From Pseudoalteromonas sp. Z1A8 (GTDB taxonomy: Bacteria; Pseudomonadota; Gammaproteobacteria; Enterobacterales; Alteromonadaceae): a stretch of DNA of 57,359 nucleotides. A program made the position numbers and the translations under genes. The first letter of the stretch is position 1. Each line of letters starts with the position of its first letter. The stretch is taken from the NCBI RefSeq assembly GCF_011378855.1, contig NZ_WTLB01000029.1, forward strand, positions 1 to 57,359, read 5' to 3'. The notes under the pieces are model-generated. The model searched no databases. It was not told where the DNA came from and worked only from the letters and a program-made list of their open reading frames with translations. Of the stretch, positions 1 through 9,775 are shown piece by piece.

Positions 1-38
1 AATCAAAAGATGATAAGGGTATTGTGAAGCAACCAAAA

Positions 39-76
39 GATCGGTCAACCGATCAAAAATACCTTAACTGATCGGT
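39..76. repeat. Alternating GATCGGT/ACCGATC repeats
   Basis: GATCGGT occurs at 39-45 and 70-76, with its complement ACCGATC at 48-54 between them, so the middle copy could pair with either side. A run of T follows at about 92-98. This may be the 3' terminator region of a gene that ends left of the window. The frame 3-71 is open to a TGA, but it is too short to assign. Confidence 0.3.
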
Positions 77-123
77 GTTAGCTTAATTGCGGTTTTTTTG
101 TTTTTAATCTAATCGATAATTTA

Positions 124-283
124 TACCAATTCGCTTAATTAAGTGATCTATTTTGAGGCCGGAAAAACGTGTTGATAGCTAGGCAAAAAATTCGCTATTT
201 AGTTGTTCTAAATGAGAATTTTTTAACGCAGGTAGCGACACGTTTAGCCCCGCAGAATGATTAAGTATTATTGCGGATTGGTA
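124..283. repeat. MITE-like element A (TACCAAT ends)
   Basis: The left end TACCAATTCGC (124-134) and right end GCGGATTGGTA (273-283) are inverted repeats with one mismatch. The element is flanked on both sides by TTA (121-123 and 284-286), as a 3-bp target duplication would leave. The interior closely resembles element C near 30.4 kb. The right-hand TTA is the ppsR stop codon read on the minus strand. No open reading frame lies inside, so mobility would need a transposase supplied elsewhere. Confidence 0.75.
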
Positions 284-1093
284 TTAGTACTTACGTCGCT
301 CTAAGTCAGTCTCTGTCAGGATTTTTGCAGATATCTCTTCTACCGAATGATGCGTAGAGTTAAAGTAAGCAATTTTATGGCGCTTATAAAGCATTTCTAC
401 TTCACGCACTTCAATACGACATTGTTTAATAGATGCATATTTAGAATTAGCCATACGTCTATGCCTTATAGCTGCAAGTCTTTCAGGGTCAATCGTAAGC
501 CCAAATAACTTATGTTTATAAGGAACTAAGCACTTAGGTAAACCTTCGTTATCTAAGTCTTCTTCTGTAATAGGATAGTTAGCCGCTTTAATTCCATATT
601 GCAGTGCTAGGTATAAGCTGGTTGGTGTTTTACCACTTCGGCTAACACCAATTAAAATAATGTCAGCCTCAGAAAAGTTTTTAATATTGCCGCCATCATC
701 ATTCATAAGTGCATAGTTAACAGCATCGATTCTAAAGTCATAACTTTTTTCATGAATAGAATGCGTACGGTGCATTTTTGGAACTGGGGCTACATTGAGT
801 TCTTTTTCTATTTTTTCGCTGTATGTAGTTAAAAAATCATAGGTAACCGCATCAGCCGATTTTATAATTTCACTCAAACTATGATTTACAAAAGTAAAAA
901 ACACGAATGGTTTTTCGCCTGTTCTGGCAGCAGTTGCATTAATTAATGCTTTAATTTCGTGCGCTTTTTCTTCAGTTTCTACAAATGGAATTGTTTTATG
1001 ATTAAAATCGATAGGAAACAACGACAAAGTTGCATGCCCAAACACCTCTGAAGTTATAGCTGTTCCGTCTGATATATAAAAAGCAGTTCTCAT
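284..1093 (-). CDS. ppsR: PEP synthase regulatory protein (kinase/pyrophosphorylase)
   Basis: This is a DUF299-family bifunctional protein that inactivates PEP synthase by ADP-dependent phosphorylation of a threonine and reactivates it by phosphate-dependent dephosphorylation. The P-loop GVSRSGKT lies at residues 149-156, as expected for the family, and the 269-residue length is close to that of E. coli PpsR. It is divergent from its target ppsA, with a 157-bp shared promoter region. An AAAGG motif lies upstream of the ATG. The stop codon coincides with the edge of repeat element A, so the last codon borders a presumed insertion, but the protein looks complete. Confidence 0.93.
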   Translation of the reverse strand: MRTAFYISDGTAITSEVFGHATLSLFPIDFNHKTIPFVETEEKAHEIKALINATAARTGEKPFVFFTFVNHSLSEIIKSADAVTYDFLTTYSEKIEKELNVAPVPKMHRTHSIHEKSYDFRIDAVNYALMNDDGGNIKNFSEADIILIGVSRSGKTPTSLYLALQYGIKAANYPITEEDLDNEGLPKCLVPYKHKLFGLTIDPERLAAIRHRRMANSKYASIKQCRIEVREVEMLYKRHKIAYFNSTHHSVEEISAKILTETDLERRKY

Positions 1094-1134
1094 AATTAAC
1101 CTTTTTATTGCGTTTAAATCCCTAAAATGGGTTT

Positions 1135-1193
1135 CTCACGGTTTACGTGAGGACTGTTGCCAGTGTAGAATGATGGTGACCTTTATAAAAGGT
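1135..1193. promoter_or_regulatory. Dyads in the ppsR-ppsA divergent promoter region
   Basis: Two perfect short inverted repeats lie between the divergent genes: CTCACG/CGTGAG (1135-1140 and 1146-1151) and ACCTTT/AAAGGT around ATA (1179-1193). They could be operators or fold in the ppsA leader. I do not recognise a known regulator's consensus. Confidence 0.3.
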
Positions 1194-1250
1194 TTTCTTT
1201 CTTAACTCTCACAGTTAGACCTACAATTAGTTTTTTTTGGAGAAAGATCC

Positions 1251-3626
1251 GTGCAAGAATACGTTCTCTGGTATCAAGAGCTTGGTATGCAAGATGTTCC
1301 TCGAGTTGGCGGTAAAAACGCATCACTTGGCGAAATGATTTCAAACCTAGCAAACGCTGGTGTACAAGTACCGGGTGGTTTCGCAACTACCGCAGATGCT
1401 TTTAATGAGTTTTTAGATCAATCAGGACTCACAGCAAAAATTCACGACATTCTAGATACACTTGATGTTGATGATGTAAATACACTCGCTAAAGTCGGTG
1501 CAGACATCCGCCAATGGATAATCGACACACCATTCCAACCAAACCTAGATCAAGCCATTCGCGACGCATATAGCCAACTCCACGGCGACACTACAGCAGA
1601 TGTTTCATTCGCAGTACGTTCATCAGCTACCGCTGAAGATATGCCAGATGCATCATTCGCAGGCCAGCAAGAAACTTTCCTAAACGTAGTTGGTATCGAT
1701 TCAGTAATGGTCGCTATTAAACACGTATTTGCTTCATTATTTAACGACCGTGCAATCTCGTATCGTGTTCACCAAGGTTACGATCACCGTGGTGTAGCGT
1801 TATCAGCGGGTATTCAGCGCATGGTACGTTCAGATAAATCAGCATCTGGCGTAATGTTTAGTATTGATACAGAGTCTGGTTTTGAAGACGTTGTATTTAT
1901 TACATCAAGCTACGGCTTAGGTGAAATGGTTGTACAGGGCGCAGTTAACCCTGATGAGTTTTATGTTCATAAACCAACACTCCTAAAAAACAAACCTTCA
2001 GTAGTACGTCGTAACATTGGCTCTAAAGCCATTCAAATGATTTACTCAGAAGACAAAGCACACGGTAAGCAAGTGGACATCGTTGATGTTGCCCCTGAGC
2101 TTTCAAATAAATTTTCGATTACAGATGAAGAAGTGCAAGAACTTGCCAAGCAAGCTGTAATCATTGAAAAACATTACGGTCGTCCAATGGACATCGAATG
2201 GGCAAAAGACGGTAACGACGGCAAACTATATATAGTTCAAGCTCGTCCAGAAACTGTACGCTCAAACGAAGACTCTAACGTAATGGAACGTTTTCAATTA
2301 AATGGTACAAGCAACGTTGTTGTTGAAGGCCGTGCAATTGGTCATAAAATTGGTAGTGGTGTTGTACGTGTTCTTGATTCAATCAAAGAAATGGATCAAG
2401 TACAAGTTGGCGACATTTTAGTTACCGATATGACCGACCCTGATTGGGAACCAATCATGAAACGAGCTGCAGCGATTGTTACAAATCGTGGTGGCCGTAC
2501 ATGTCATGCTGCAATCATTGCGCGTGAATTAGGTATTCCAGCAGTAGTTGGTTGTGGTAATGCAACTGATTTAATTAAAGCGGGCCAAGAAGTAACCGTA
2601 TCGTGCGCCGAAGGCGATACCGGCTTTATTTACGAAGGTATTTTAGGTTTTGAAATACTAACGTCACGCGTTGATAAAATGCCAGAACTACCAATGAAAG
2701 TTATGATGAACGTGGGTAACCCCGATCGTGCATTTGACTTTGCACGCTTACCACATGCAGGTGTTGGCCTTGCACGCGTTGAATTTATTATCAACCGTAT
2801 GATTGGCGTTCATCCAAAAGCGTTATTAAATTTTGATGCTCAAACAGATGCATTAAAAGCTGAAATCACAGACATGATTGCCGGTTACGAATCACCAGTA
2901 GAGTTTTACATAACAAAACTGGTTGAAGGTATTTCTACTCTAGGTTGTGCATTTTCACCAGAGCGTGTAATTGTTCGTATGTCTGATTTTAAATCAAACG
3001 AATACGCAAACCTAGTTGGCGGGCAGCAATACGAGCCAGAAGAAGAAAACCCAATGATTGGTTTTCGTGGTGCCGCACGTTATATCTCTGAAGACTTCCG
3101 CGATTGTTTTGCACTAGAATGTGAAGCTATAAAACGCGTAAGAAACGACATGGATATGGCTAACATAGAAATCATGATCCCATTCGTACGTACCCTTGAA
3201 GAAGGCAAACGCGTAATTGAATTACTAGAAGAGCATGGCCTTAAACGCGGCGATAATGGTCTTAAAGTAATCATGATGTGTGAGCTACCTTCAAATGCAT
3301 TACTTGCAGATGAATTTTTAGAAATGTTTGATGGTTTTTCTATCGGCTCTAACGATTTAACACAGTTAACGCTTGGTCTTGACCGTGATTCTGGTTTAAT
3401 CGCACATTTATTCGATGAGCGTGACCCTGCAATTAAAAAGCTACTTTCTATGGCAATTAAAACAGCTAAAGCAAAAGGAAAGTACGTAGGTATTTGTGGA
3501 CAAGGTCCTTCTGATCACGAAGACTTTGCAGCATGGTTAGTAGAGCAGGGTATTGACTCTGTTTCACTAAATCCAGATACAGTAATAGAAACATGGTTAT
3601 ACCTAGCTAAAAAATTAGCGAAGTAA
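1251..3626 (+). CDS. ppsA: Phosphoenolpyruvate synthase
   Basis: It converts pyruvate, ATP and water to PEP, AMP and phosphate, the entry to gluconeogenesis from three-carbon substrates. The order is an N-terminal ATP-grasp pyruvate/phosphate-dikinase domain (about 1-340), a swivelling phosphohistidine domain (about 370-470) with [12 protein letters not shown] placing the catalytic His at residue 419, and a C-terminal TIM-barrel PEP-binding domain. The length of 791 matches E. coli PpsA (792). The GTG start is supported by GGAGAAAG upstream. The partner PpsR is encoded divergently, and the substrate threonine for PpsR lies in the same TxH motif (T417). Confidence 0.97.
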   Translation: MQEYVLWYQELGMQDVPRVGGKNASLGEMISNLANAGVQVPGGFATTADAFNEFLDQSGLTAKIHDILDTLDVDDVNTLAKVGADIRQWIIDTPFQPNLDQAIRDAYSQLHGDTTADVSFAVRSSATAEDMPDASFAGQQETFLNVVGIDSVMVAIKHVFASLFNDRAISYRVHQGYDHRGVALSAGIQRMVRSDKSASGVMFSIDTESGFEDVVFITSSYGLGEMVVQGAVNPDEFYVHKPTLLKNKPSVVRRNIGSKAIQMIYSEDKAHGKQVDIVDVAPELSNKFSITDEEVQELAKQAVIIEKHYGRPMDIEWAKDGNDGKLYIVQARPETVRSNEDSNVMERFQLNGTSNVVVEGRAIGHKIGSGVVRVLDSIKEMDQVQVGDILVTDMTDPDWEPIMKRAAAIVTNRGGRTCHAAIIARELGIPAVVGCGNATDLIKAGQEVTVSCAEGDTGFIYEGILGFEILTSRVDKMPELPMKVMMNVGNPDRAFDFARLPHAGVGLARVEFIINRMIGVHPKALLNFDAQTDALKAEITDMIAGYESPVEFYITKLVEGISTLGCAFSPERVIVRMSDFKSNEYANLVGGQQYEPEEENPMIGFRGAARYISEDFRDCFALECEAIKRVRNDMDMANIEIMIPFVRTLEEGKRVIELLEEHGLKRGDNGLKVIMMCELPSNALLADEFLEMFDGFSIGSNDLTQLTLGLDRDSGLIAHLFDERDPAIKKLLSMAIKTAKAKGKYVGICGQGPSDHEDFAAWLVEQGIDSVSLNPDTVIETWLYLAKKLAK

Positions 3627-3642
3627 TAAATAAGTAAGCTAT

Positions 3643-3674
3643 AAAAATGCCAGCAATGTATTGCTGGCATTTTT
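3643..3674. terminator. ppsA terminator
   Basis: A perfect 15-bp inverted repeat (3643-3657 and 3660-3674, core TGCCAGCAAT) is followed by T residues. It lies between ppsA and the convergent small membrane-protein gene, so it can serve both. Confidence 0.9.
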
Positions 3675-3695
3675 TTATACTCAATTAAAAGTAAA

Positions 3696-3905
3696 TTAAC
3701 GGGCTAATTTTTTATCTAAATAGGCACATGATTTAGTTAACGCCTTTTGACAAAATGATAAGTAATGTCGCGCTTTTGGGTAGTAAAACGAAAAACACAA
3801 TAAACCCGCTATAAAAAAAATCAACGAAGGGCCAGGTATAACCGCAAAAAATAACCCTAACAAAATAAATAACACACCGATGATCTGTAATAGTAATTTT
3901 TTCAT
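3696..3905 (-). CDS. Small two-helix membrane protein (PGPGW-like)
   Basis: This 69-residue protein has two predicted membrane helices (about 4-21 and 26-42) joined by the turn VIPGPS, and a basic C-terminal tail. The layout resembles the PGPGW family of small inner-membrane proteins, whose function is unknown. It is convergent with ppsA and divergent from ydiJ, so it is probably monocistronic. The low complexity of a short hydrophobic protein limits the family call. Confidence 0.65.
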   Translation of the reverse strand: MKKLLLQIIGVLFILLGLFFAVIPGPSLIFFIAGLLCFSFYYPKARHYLSFCQKALTKSCAYLDKKLAR

Positions 3906-4050
3906 ATAACACGCCTCGCTAATGGTTAACTTGAGTATAATTTAAGCTGCATTAAAATCGACTAAAAGAGTGTTACAAACTGTAAAATCTTCAATTTCTA
4001 TTCGCCATCACCATGATATAATTAGTCAAATGCCCTAAAATATCGCCGTC

Positions 4051-7000
4051 ATGATAGCAACAATTACACAGCAAGATGCCGCGACAGAACTTGTCGCAAA
4101 CTACCTAAATACCATTGCAAACCAAGGTTTTACCGGAGATACCGACGCAAGTTATGCAACGCGTATTACTGCTTCAACCGATAACAGTGTGTATCAGGAA
4201 ATACCGCAAGGTGTTATTTTTCCAAAAAATGAAAAAGATATTCAGCTCGCATTGCAAACTGCATCTCGCGACCCGTTTTTATCATTAACTTTTGGTCCTC
4301 GTGGCGGTGGAACAGGCACTAACGGTCAGTCGTTAACACCTGGTATTGTTGTAGATTTGTCTCGCTATATGCGCGAAATCCTCGAAATAGATGTAGAAGA
4401 AGGCTGGGTACGCGTTCAAACCGGCGTAATAAAAGATCAACTTAATGACTTTTTAAAACCTTATGGTTTTTTCTTCTCACCCGATTTATCTACCAGTAAC
4501 AGGGCAACTATTGGTGGCATGATAAGTACTGACGCTTCAGGGCAAGGTTCGTTAGTTTACGGCAAAACAAGCGACCATGTTTTAGGGTTAACAACTTATT
4601 TAGTTGACGGCACACCTATGTGCACTTCACCAATCGACATCGACAAAGCAAAAATTATAGCTGACCAAAACTCACTCATTGGCAATTTATATAAAACAGT
4701 TTTAGATATTTCACTTAATGAACGTGAAGCTATTTTAGCTAAGTTTCCACGGTTAAACCGTTTTTTAACTGGGTATGACTTAGAGCATGTGCTAAGTGAT
4801 GACTTACTTACTTTTGACATGAGCCGACTAATAACGGGTTCTGAAGGGTCATTAGGTATAGTAACTGAAGCTAAATTGAACCTAACGCCTATTGCCGAAT
4901 TTAAAACACTTATTAATATTAAATACGATAGTTTTGACTCAGCACTTCGCCATTCACCATTTTTAGTAGATGCACGTGCAACATCGGTAGAAACCGTTGA
5001 TAGCAAAGTTTTAAACTTAGCGCGTGAAGATATCATTTGGAATTTAGTATCGGACTTAATAACCGACGTACCAAATAAAGATATGCAAGGCCTTAACATG
5101 GTCGAGTTTAATGCAGTATCAAACGATGATATAAAAGACAAAGTAGACACACTTTGTAAGCTTCTAGATGAATGCGTAGCAAATCAAACTAATGGCGTTA
5201 TTGGTTATCAGTTAACCAGTGATAAAAGCGATATACTAAAAATTTACGCAATGCGTAAAAAGTCAGTGGGTTTATTAGGTAATGTAAAAGGGAGTCAAAA
5301 ACCACTCGCTTTTGCGGAAGACACCGCAGTACCACCTGAAAATTTAGCGGATTATATTGTCGAATTTAGAGCATTACTCGACAGCCACAATTTACAATAT
5401 GGTATGTTTGGTCATGTTGATGCAGGCGTTTTACATGTCCGTCCTGCGCTTGATATGTGCGACCCAGAACAAGAAAAACTACTACGCACAATTTCAGATC
5501 AAGTCGTAAAACTAACCGCTAAGTACGGCGGTTTAATGTGGGGCGAACACGGTAAAGGTTATCGAAGTGAATATAGCCCTGAGTTTTTTGGTGAGCATTT
5601 ATATACTCAACTTCGTAAAATAAAAACTGCTTTCGATCCTAGCAACCGTATTAACCCAGGTAAAATATGCACACCTATTGATAGTGAAGACTCACTAGTG
5701 AGTGTGGACGGACAAAAGAGATCGCACTTCGATAAGCAAATATCAATAGACGTTAAAACTAGTTTTAACAATGCAATGACCTGTAATGGTAATGGCATAT
5801 GTTTTAATTACGACGAAAACTCACCCATGTGCCCATCGTATAAAGTGACTGGCGATCGCCGTAATTCACCAAAAGGGCGAGCAAGTTTAATGCGTGAATG
5901 GTTACGCCTGCAAGAGTCAAAAGATGTAGATTTACTCGAAGTAGAAAAGCAGCTTAACAAAGGTGAAGTCATTACCTGGTGGGAACGATTTGTTCATAGC
6001 CGCGAAAAACGAAAAGGTATCTACGACTTTTCACACGAAGTAAAAGCATCAATGGATGAATGTTTAGCGTGTAAAGCATGTACAACTGCCTGCCCAATAA
6101 AAGTAGATGTGCCTACTTTTCGTTCACGCTTTTTAAATTATTATCATAGTTATTATGCACGCCCACTAAAAGATTACCTTGTTGGCAATATAGAAAATAG
6201 CGCGCCATTAATGGCAAAGTTTGCAAAAGTAATAAACCCAATAGTTAAAACATCGCTAGTCAGCAACGTTATTAAAAAAACAGTTGGTTATGTTGATACA
6301 CCACAGTTAAGTATTCCTGCACTTTCAAAACGTGTTAATAAAGCACAAAAATTTGATTTTGATTTATTAAATAAATTAAATGCAGAACAACAAAGCGAAT
6401 ACGTATTAATAGTACAAGACCCATTTACGAGTTTTTACGAAGCCGAACTAGTAGAAAGTTTTATTACGTTAATAACCCAGCTTGGTAAAAAACCAATGCT
6501 ATTACCTTTTAAACCAAATGGTAAACCTCAGCACGTAAAAGGTTTTTTGCATGAGTTTAAAGTTACAGCAAAAAATGCCGCAGAGTTTTTAAATAAATTA
6601 AATGATATTAATGCGCCATTAGTTGGTTTAGATGCCTCACTGGTTATGTGTTATCGCGATGAATACAATACAATTTTAGAAAATAACCGTGGTAAATTTA
6701 ATGTGCAACTTGCCCATGAATGGTTAGAGTCGCAATCGTTTACAGGGTTAACTGCGAACCAAAATACAGATACCGAATTTACATTATTAAGTCACTGTAC
6801 CGAAACAACTGCATTACCGAAAGCTGCAAATGTATGGCAAACAATTTTTAATGATATTGGGTTAACATTAAAAACAACAAATACAGGTTGTTGTGGAATG
6901 GCGGGAACTTATGGCCACGAAGCACAAAATCAAGATAACTCACGTGCACTTTACGAAATGAGCTGGAAACCAATTGTAGATAAAAATAAACCAGAGCAAC

Positions 7001-7098
7001 TTTTATCTACTGGCTTTTCGTGTCGTAGCCAAGTTAAACGTTTTGAGAAGTTTAAACCAAAACACCCAATTGAATTACTAGCACACGTTCTTAAATAA
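4051..7098 (+). CDS. ydiJ: FAD/Fe-S 2-hydroxyacid dehydrogenase, YdiJ-type
   Basis: A membrane-associated D-2-hydroxyacid dehydrogenase of the YdiJ type. The E. coli relative, about 1018 residues, is reported to oxidise D-2-hydroxyglutarate. The N-terminal half is a PCMH-type FAD-binding oxidase, with PRGGGTGTNGQSL near residue 85 and TSNRATIGGM near 150. The C-terminal half holds iron-sulphur cysteines: CNGNGIC from residue 578, CLACKACTTACP from residue 671, and a CCG-type motif TGCCGMAGTYGHE near 950. The N-terminus aligns well with E. coli YdiJ from my memory of that sequence. The start is the first ATG; the ribosome site is weak. It is separated from ppsA by the small membrane gene and ends in a strong terminator. 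Confidence 0.92.
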   Translation: MIATITQQDAATELVANYLNTIANQGFTGDTDASYATRITASTDNSVYQEIPQGVIFPKNEKDIQLALQTASRDPFLSLTFGPRGGGTGTNGQSLTPGIVVDLSRYMREILEIDVEEGWVRVQTGVIKDQLNDFLKPYGFFFSPDLSTSNRATIGGMISTDASGQGSLVYGKTSDHVLGLTTYLVDGTPMCTSPIDIDKAKIIADQNSLIGNLYKTVLDISLNEREAILAKFPRLNRFLTGYDLEHVLSDDLLTFDMSRLITGSEGSLGIVTEAKLNLTPIAEFKTLINIKYDSFDSALRHSPFLVDARATSVETVDSKVLNLAREDIIWNLVSDLITDVPNKDMQGLNMVEFNAVSNDDIKDKVDTLCKLLDECVANQTNGVIGYQLTSDKSDILKIYAMRKKSVGLLGNVKGSQKPLAFAEDTAVPPENLADYIVEFRALLDSHNLQYGMFGHVDAGVLHVRPALDMCDPEQEKLLRTISDQVVKLTAKYGGLMWGEHGKGYRSEYSPEFFGEHLYTQLRKIKTAFDPSNRINPGKICTPIDSEDSLVSVDGQKRSHFDKQISIDVKTSFNNAMTCNGNGICFNYDENSPMCPSYKVTGDRRNSPKGRASLMREWLRLQESKDVDLLEVEKQLNKGEVITWWERFVHSREKRKGIYDFSHEVKASMDECLACKACTTACPIKVDVPTFRSRFLNYYHSYYARPLKDYLVGNIENSAPLMAKFAKVINPIVKTSLVSNVIKKTVGYVDTPQLSIPALSKRVNKAQKFDFDLLNKLNAEQQSEYVLIVQDPFTSFYEAELVESFITLITQLGKKPMLLPFKPNGKPQHVKGFLHEFKVTAKNAAEFLNKLNDINAPLVGLDASLVMCYRDEYNTILENNRGKFNVQLAHEWLESQSFTGLTANQNTDTEFTLLSHCTETTALPKAANVWQTIFNDIGLTLKTTNTGCCGMAGTYGHEAQNQDNSRALYEMSWKPIVDKNKPEQLLSTGFSCRSQVKRFEKFKPKHPIELLAHVLK

Positions 7099-7120
7099 CT
7101 TATTAAATTAGTTCTTAAGA

Positions 7121-7176
7121 AAAAAAGGCGTAACGATTAACTTCATCTATGATGAAATAATCGTTACGCCTTTTTT
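7121..7176. terminator. Bidirectional terminator between ydiJ and the antiporter
   Basis: A perfect 19-bp inverted repeat (7121-7139 and 7158-7176) has A- and T-rich outer ends and an inner hairpin TTCATC/GATGAA. It serves the convergent genes. Confidence 0.92.
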
Positions 7177-7222
7177 AAATCTTTTATTTTAATTATCTAA
7201 TTTAAATAGCCACTTTAAATAA

Positions 7223-8416
7223 CTATTTTTTAGCAAAGCTGTCAGCAATAGGTTTAGTACTAATGCCATGTATAAATACACTAAATAGAATAGTCGTCAT
7301 TGCTATAGTCGCAATTTGATATTTATTTTCTATTTGTGTATCTATCACCATCAATGTAAAAACAATAGATGCTAATCCTCTTGGTCCAAACCACGCAAAT
7401 GTAAAACGCTCTTTAATATTCAACGCTGTAAACTGTAGTGACAACATAACCGGAATTATTCTAATTAATGTTGTGCTCAATAAAGCGTAAATTATTATTT
7501 CAGTATTTAATTTAGGAATAACTAAGTAAGCGCAAACAAACCCGAACAAGCACCAAATCATTAGCGATGTAAAGTCGGCAATGTGTTCTGAGTCCTCAAT
7601 TAATTCTGTTCTTACTTCATCAGTCGAAAATTTATCAAACAATAAACCTGCAACAAACACTGCAATAAAACCACTACCGTGAAAATACTGAGTGATCGAA
7701 AAAACAGCCATCGCAAATCCCAGTAATAAAAACGGGCTGGTGTTTTGTGCAAAGTAATGACGTTTCATTGCAAAATTTAAACACGGTATAAAAATAGCGA
7801 TACTTGTAATTGCTATTAATAAAGCAAGCCCAAGCTCTCGGCCAAATACACTTAATGTTTGCGTAGCTGTAATAGCTGAATCAGGATTTTTAGCGAGTAA
7901 TATAAATATTAAAAATACAGGTACACATAAACCATCATTCAAACCACTTTCAGTATTTATTCCTTCACGAATTTTTTCGGGCACTTGTGTACTTGCTAAT
8001 AGCCCTTTGCTTAATGCGGCATCGGTAGGTGTTAAAATAATAGCGAGCAATGCCGCTTGAATAAGTGAAAGCTCAGCAAATAAAAATAAAGCTATGGCAA
8101 TACCTAGCAATAAAGTTAAGGGCAGGGCAACAAACAATAATAAACTAGGATACTGAAAACTATGCCTTAAAACACTTAACTTTGATTTGGCTGCATCTGA
8201 AAATAAAAATATACTCAGCGTGAGTTCTATAAAAGGGAGTAAGAGATCAACGTCTTCTTTTATTTTATGCCCTTCATTGGGTAGCAACATTGCTAAGCAT
8301 ATTCCGCCAATAACAAAAAACATTGGCCCCGTTACTTCTGTTTTTTCTAATTGGCGAAGTGTTAAAGAATAAATTAAAAATAATCCGCCTATAAATGCAA
8401 TTACTAAGTACTCCAT
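7223..8416 (-). CDS. CPA1-type Na+/H+ (cation/proton) antiporter
   Basis: A polytopic inner-membrane exchanger of the NhaP/CPA1 family. It is 397 residues long with about 12 hydrophobic segments. Family signatures are TPTDAAL in the unwound helix region, ESGLNDG carrying the ion-binding Asn-Asp pair, and GPRGL near residue 345. There is no long cytoplasmic regulatory tail. The ATG overlaps the stop codon of the recombinase gene as TAATG, so translation is probably coupled and the two share a promoter. The physiological cation cannot be told from the sequence. Confidence 0.85.
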   Translation of the reverse strand: MEYLVIAFIGGLFLIYSLTLRQLEKTEVTGPMFFVIGGICLAMLLPNEGHKIKEDVDLLLPFIELTLSIFLFSDAAKSKLSVLRHSFQYPSLLLFVALPLTLLLGIAIALFLFAELSLIQAALLAIILTPTDAALSKGLLASTQVPEKIREGINTESGLNDGLCVPVFLIFILLAKNPDSAITATQTLSVFGRELGLALLIAITSIAIFIPCLNFAMKRHYFAQNTSPFLLLGFAMAVFSITQYFHGSGFIAVFVAGLLFDKFSTDEVRTELIEDSEHIADFTSLMIWCLFGFVCAYLVIPKLNTEIIIYALLSTTLIRIIPVMLSLQFTALNIKERFTFAWFGPRGLASIVFTLMVIDTQIENKYQIATIAMTTILFSVFIHGISTKPIADSFAKK

Positions 8417-9627
8417 TAAATTTTCCTCTTTAATCCTGATTTAGCTCGCTCTTTTATATTTGTTTGGATATAAATTTGGTCGGTAGTCGCAATTTTAGAA
8501 TGCCCTAAATCTTCTGATAAATGTTTAAGCGGTCTAGTTTGCGCATCATGTGTGGCACCAGTATGACGAAGCCAATGGGCAGTTGCAGCACCGAGTTGTT
8601 CAGCGTCATCTTTAAAACCATCATCAAGTAATGACTGCTGTGCATAATCAAAACTTTGTTGAACTAAACGCCTAATTTGCCTTACGGTCATACCACCTTG
8701 CCCGCGAATTTTATGAACCAAAGGATCTGATTCATCAACACGGGGAAGGGCAGGTAAACCTCTGTATAGTCTATAACGTTTTAAATATTCAACAAAATCA
8801 TCGCTTAAGGTTACATCTCGTAATTTATTTCCCTTACCCATAATACGTAAAAACCAAAAACCATCGTTATCTTGCCAAAAATGAGACATTACTGGTGACC
8901 ATTGCGGGCGCTCAGATAATTCAGATATTCGTAAATATAAACCTTTTAAACACGCGAGCGTAAATAGATTTCGCTCTAGCTCTGGGTTCTGTTCGCATAA
9001 ATCGCGCGTTACACCAAAAACATATTCCCACTGTATATCGCTTAACGTATCAGGAATTTGAATTTGAGATTGCACTACTAAGTACGGGCTATTTTTTTTA
9101 ACTACAGGCACAAAGTTAGCAAAGGTTTTTTCTTCGAGTAGGGCAAACTTATAAAATACATTTAAAGCAGTAAACATAGACGATAAAGTTTGTTGGCTAG
9201 CAATAGATTCTTTGAGCATAAAAGGGCGCCAATTTTGGTTTAATCGGCGAATACCTTGCTCATCTTTATATCGCCATTGCACTGAAGTGGCAGCCCAAGT
9301 TTTATCGGGTTCGACCATAAAATCAACATAGGCTTCAATATCTTCGCGTTTTAAATCAAATACTGATTTTTTTGCGATTAACCAAGACCATAAATAAAAG
9401 CGTTCAAGCTCATTTCGAAAACGACTATAAGTGGCTTCTGATTTTCGGCCATAAACATACAAAAACTGATATAAGAATATCAGATCGGCCTTTGATTCAG
9501 TTACAGTCAAGCCAACTTCCTGTATAAAGGATGCAAGTTCTGGGTATTCTGAATTTAGAGTACAGTCATCTAGATGGGCAATTTGATATCTTAATTGTTT
9601 TAACGTATCAACCAAAGCAACAAGCAT
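8416..9627 (-). CDS. Tyrosine recombinase (phage-integrase family)
   Basis: A site-specific recombinase of 403 residues. The N-terminal core-binding (SAM-like) domain spans about 55-190 and the catalytic domain about 200-400. The expected active-site set is visible: Arg in RISEL, Lys in GKGNK, HWLRHTGATH (HxxR), the Gly-His of LGHS, and the nucleophilic Tyr in TTDQIY. No other phage or integron genes are nearby, and the gene is translationally coupled to an antiporter. That is unusual for an active element's integrase, so it may be a domesticated recombinase. A gene-cassette or genomic-island role is possible but unsupported here. Confidence 0.88.
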   Translation of the reverse strand: MLVALVDTLKQLRYQIAHLDDCTLNSEYPELASFIQEVGLTVTESKADLIFLYQFLYVYGRKSEATYSRFRNELERFYLWSWLIAKKSVFDLKREDIEAYVDFMVEPDKTWAATSVQWRYKDEQGIRRLNQNWRPFMLKESIASQQTLSSMFTALNVFYKFALLEEKTFANFVPVVKKNSPYLVVQSQIQIPDTLSDIQWEYVFGVTRDLCEQNPELERNLFTLACLKGLYLRISELSERPQWSPVMSHFWQDNDGFWFLRIMGKGNKLRDVTLSDDFVEYLKRYRLYRGLPALPRVDESDPLVHKIRGQGGMTVRQIRRLVQQSFDYAQQSLLDDGFKDDAEQLGAATAHWLRHTGATHDAQTRPLKHLSEDLGHSKIATTDQIYIQTNIKERAKSGLKRKI

Positions 9628-9675
9628 AATGTATAAATATTCAATTAAATAATAGACTTACAGAATAACGTTAAA

Positions 9676-9699
9676 GTCCGATACTGTCTAGTATTGGAC
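9676..9699. promoter_or_regulatory. Inverted repeat upstream of the recombinase gene
   Basis: GTCCGATACT (9676-9685) and AGTATTGGAC (9690-9699) are inverted with one mismatch around a 4-bp centre. They lie 49 bp upstream of the recombinase start and in the region divergent to the SYLF lipoprotein. It could be an operator or a recombination core site. Confidence 0.4.
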
Positions 9700-9775
9700 A
9701 TAGTGAAACTCTAATTATTTTAATATCGTGATTATTCTATGGTTGTTGGTTGCTATATCTTATTAAGGAAAAGTT

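Noticed and set aside
3..71. C-terminal codons of a gene at the left edge
   Set aside because: A 23-codon open frame at the edge is too short and hydrophilic to separate from chance.
4596..5150. A 184-codon open frame on the minus strand inside ydiJ
   Set aside because: It lies wholly opposite a well-conserved coding region, has no ribosome site or recognisable domain, and its residues are the usual shadow composition.
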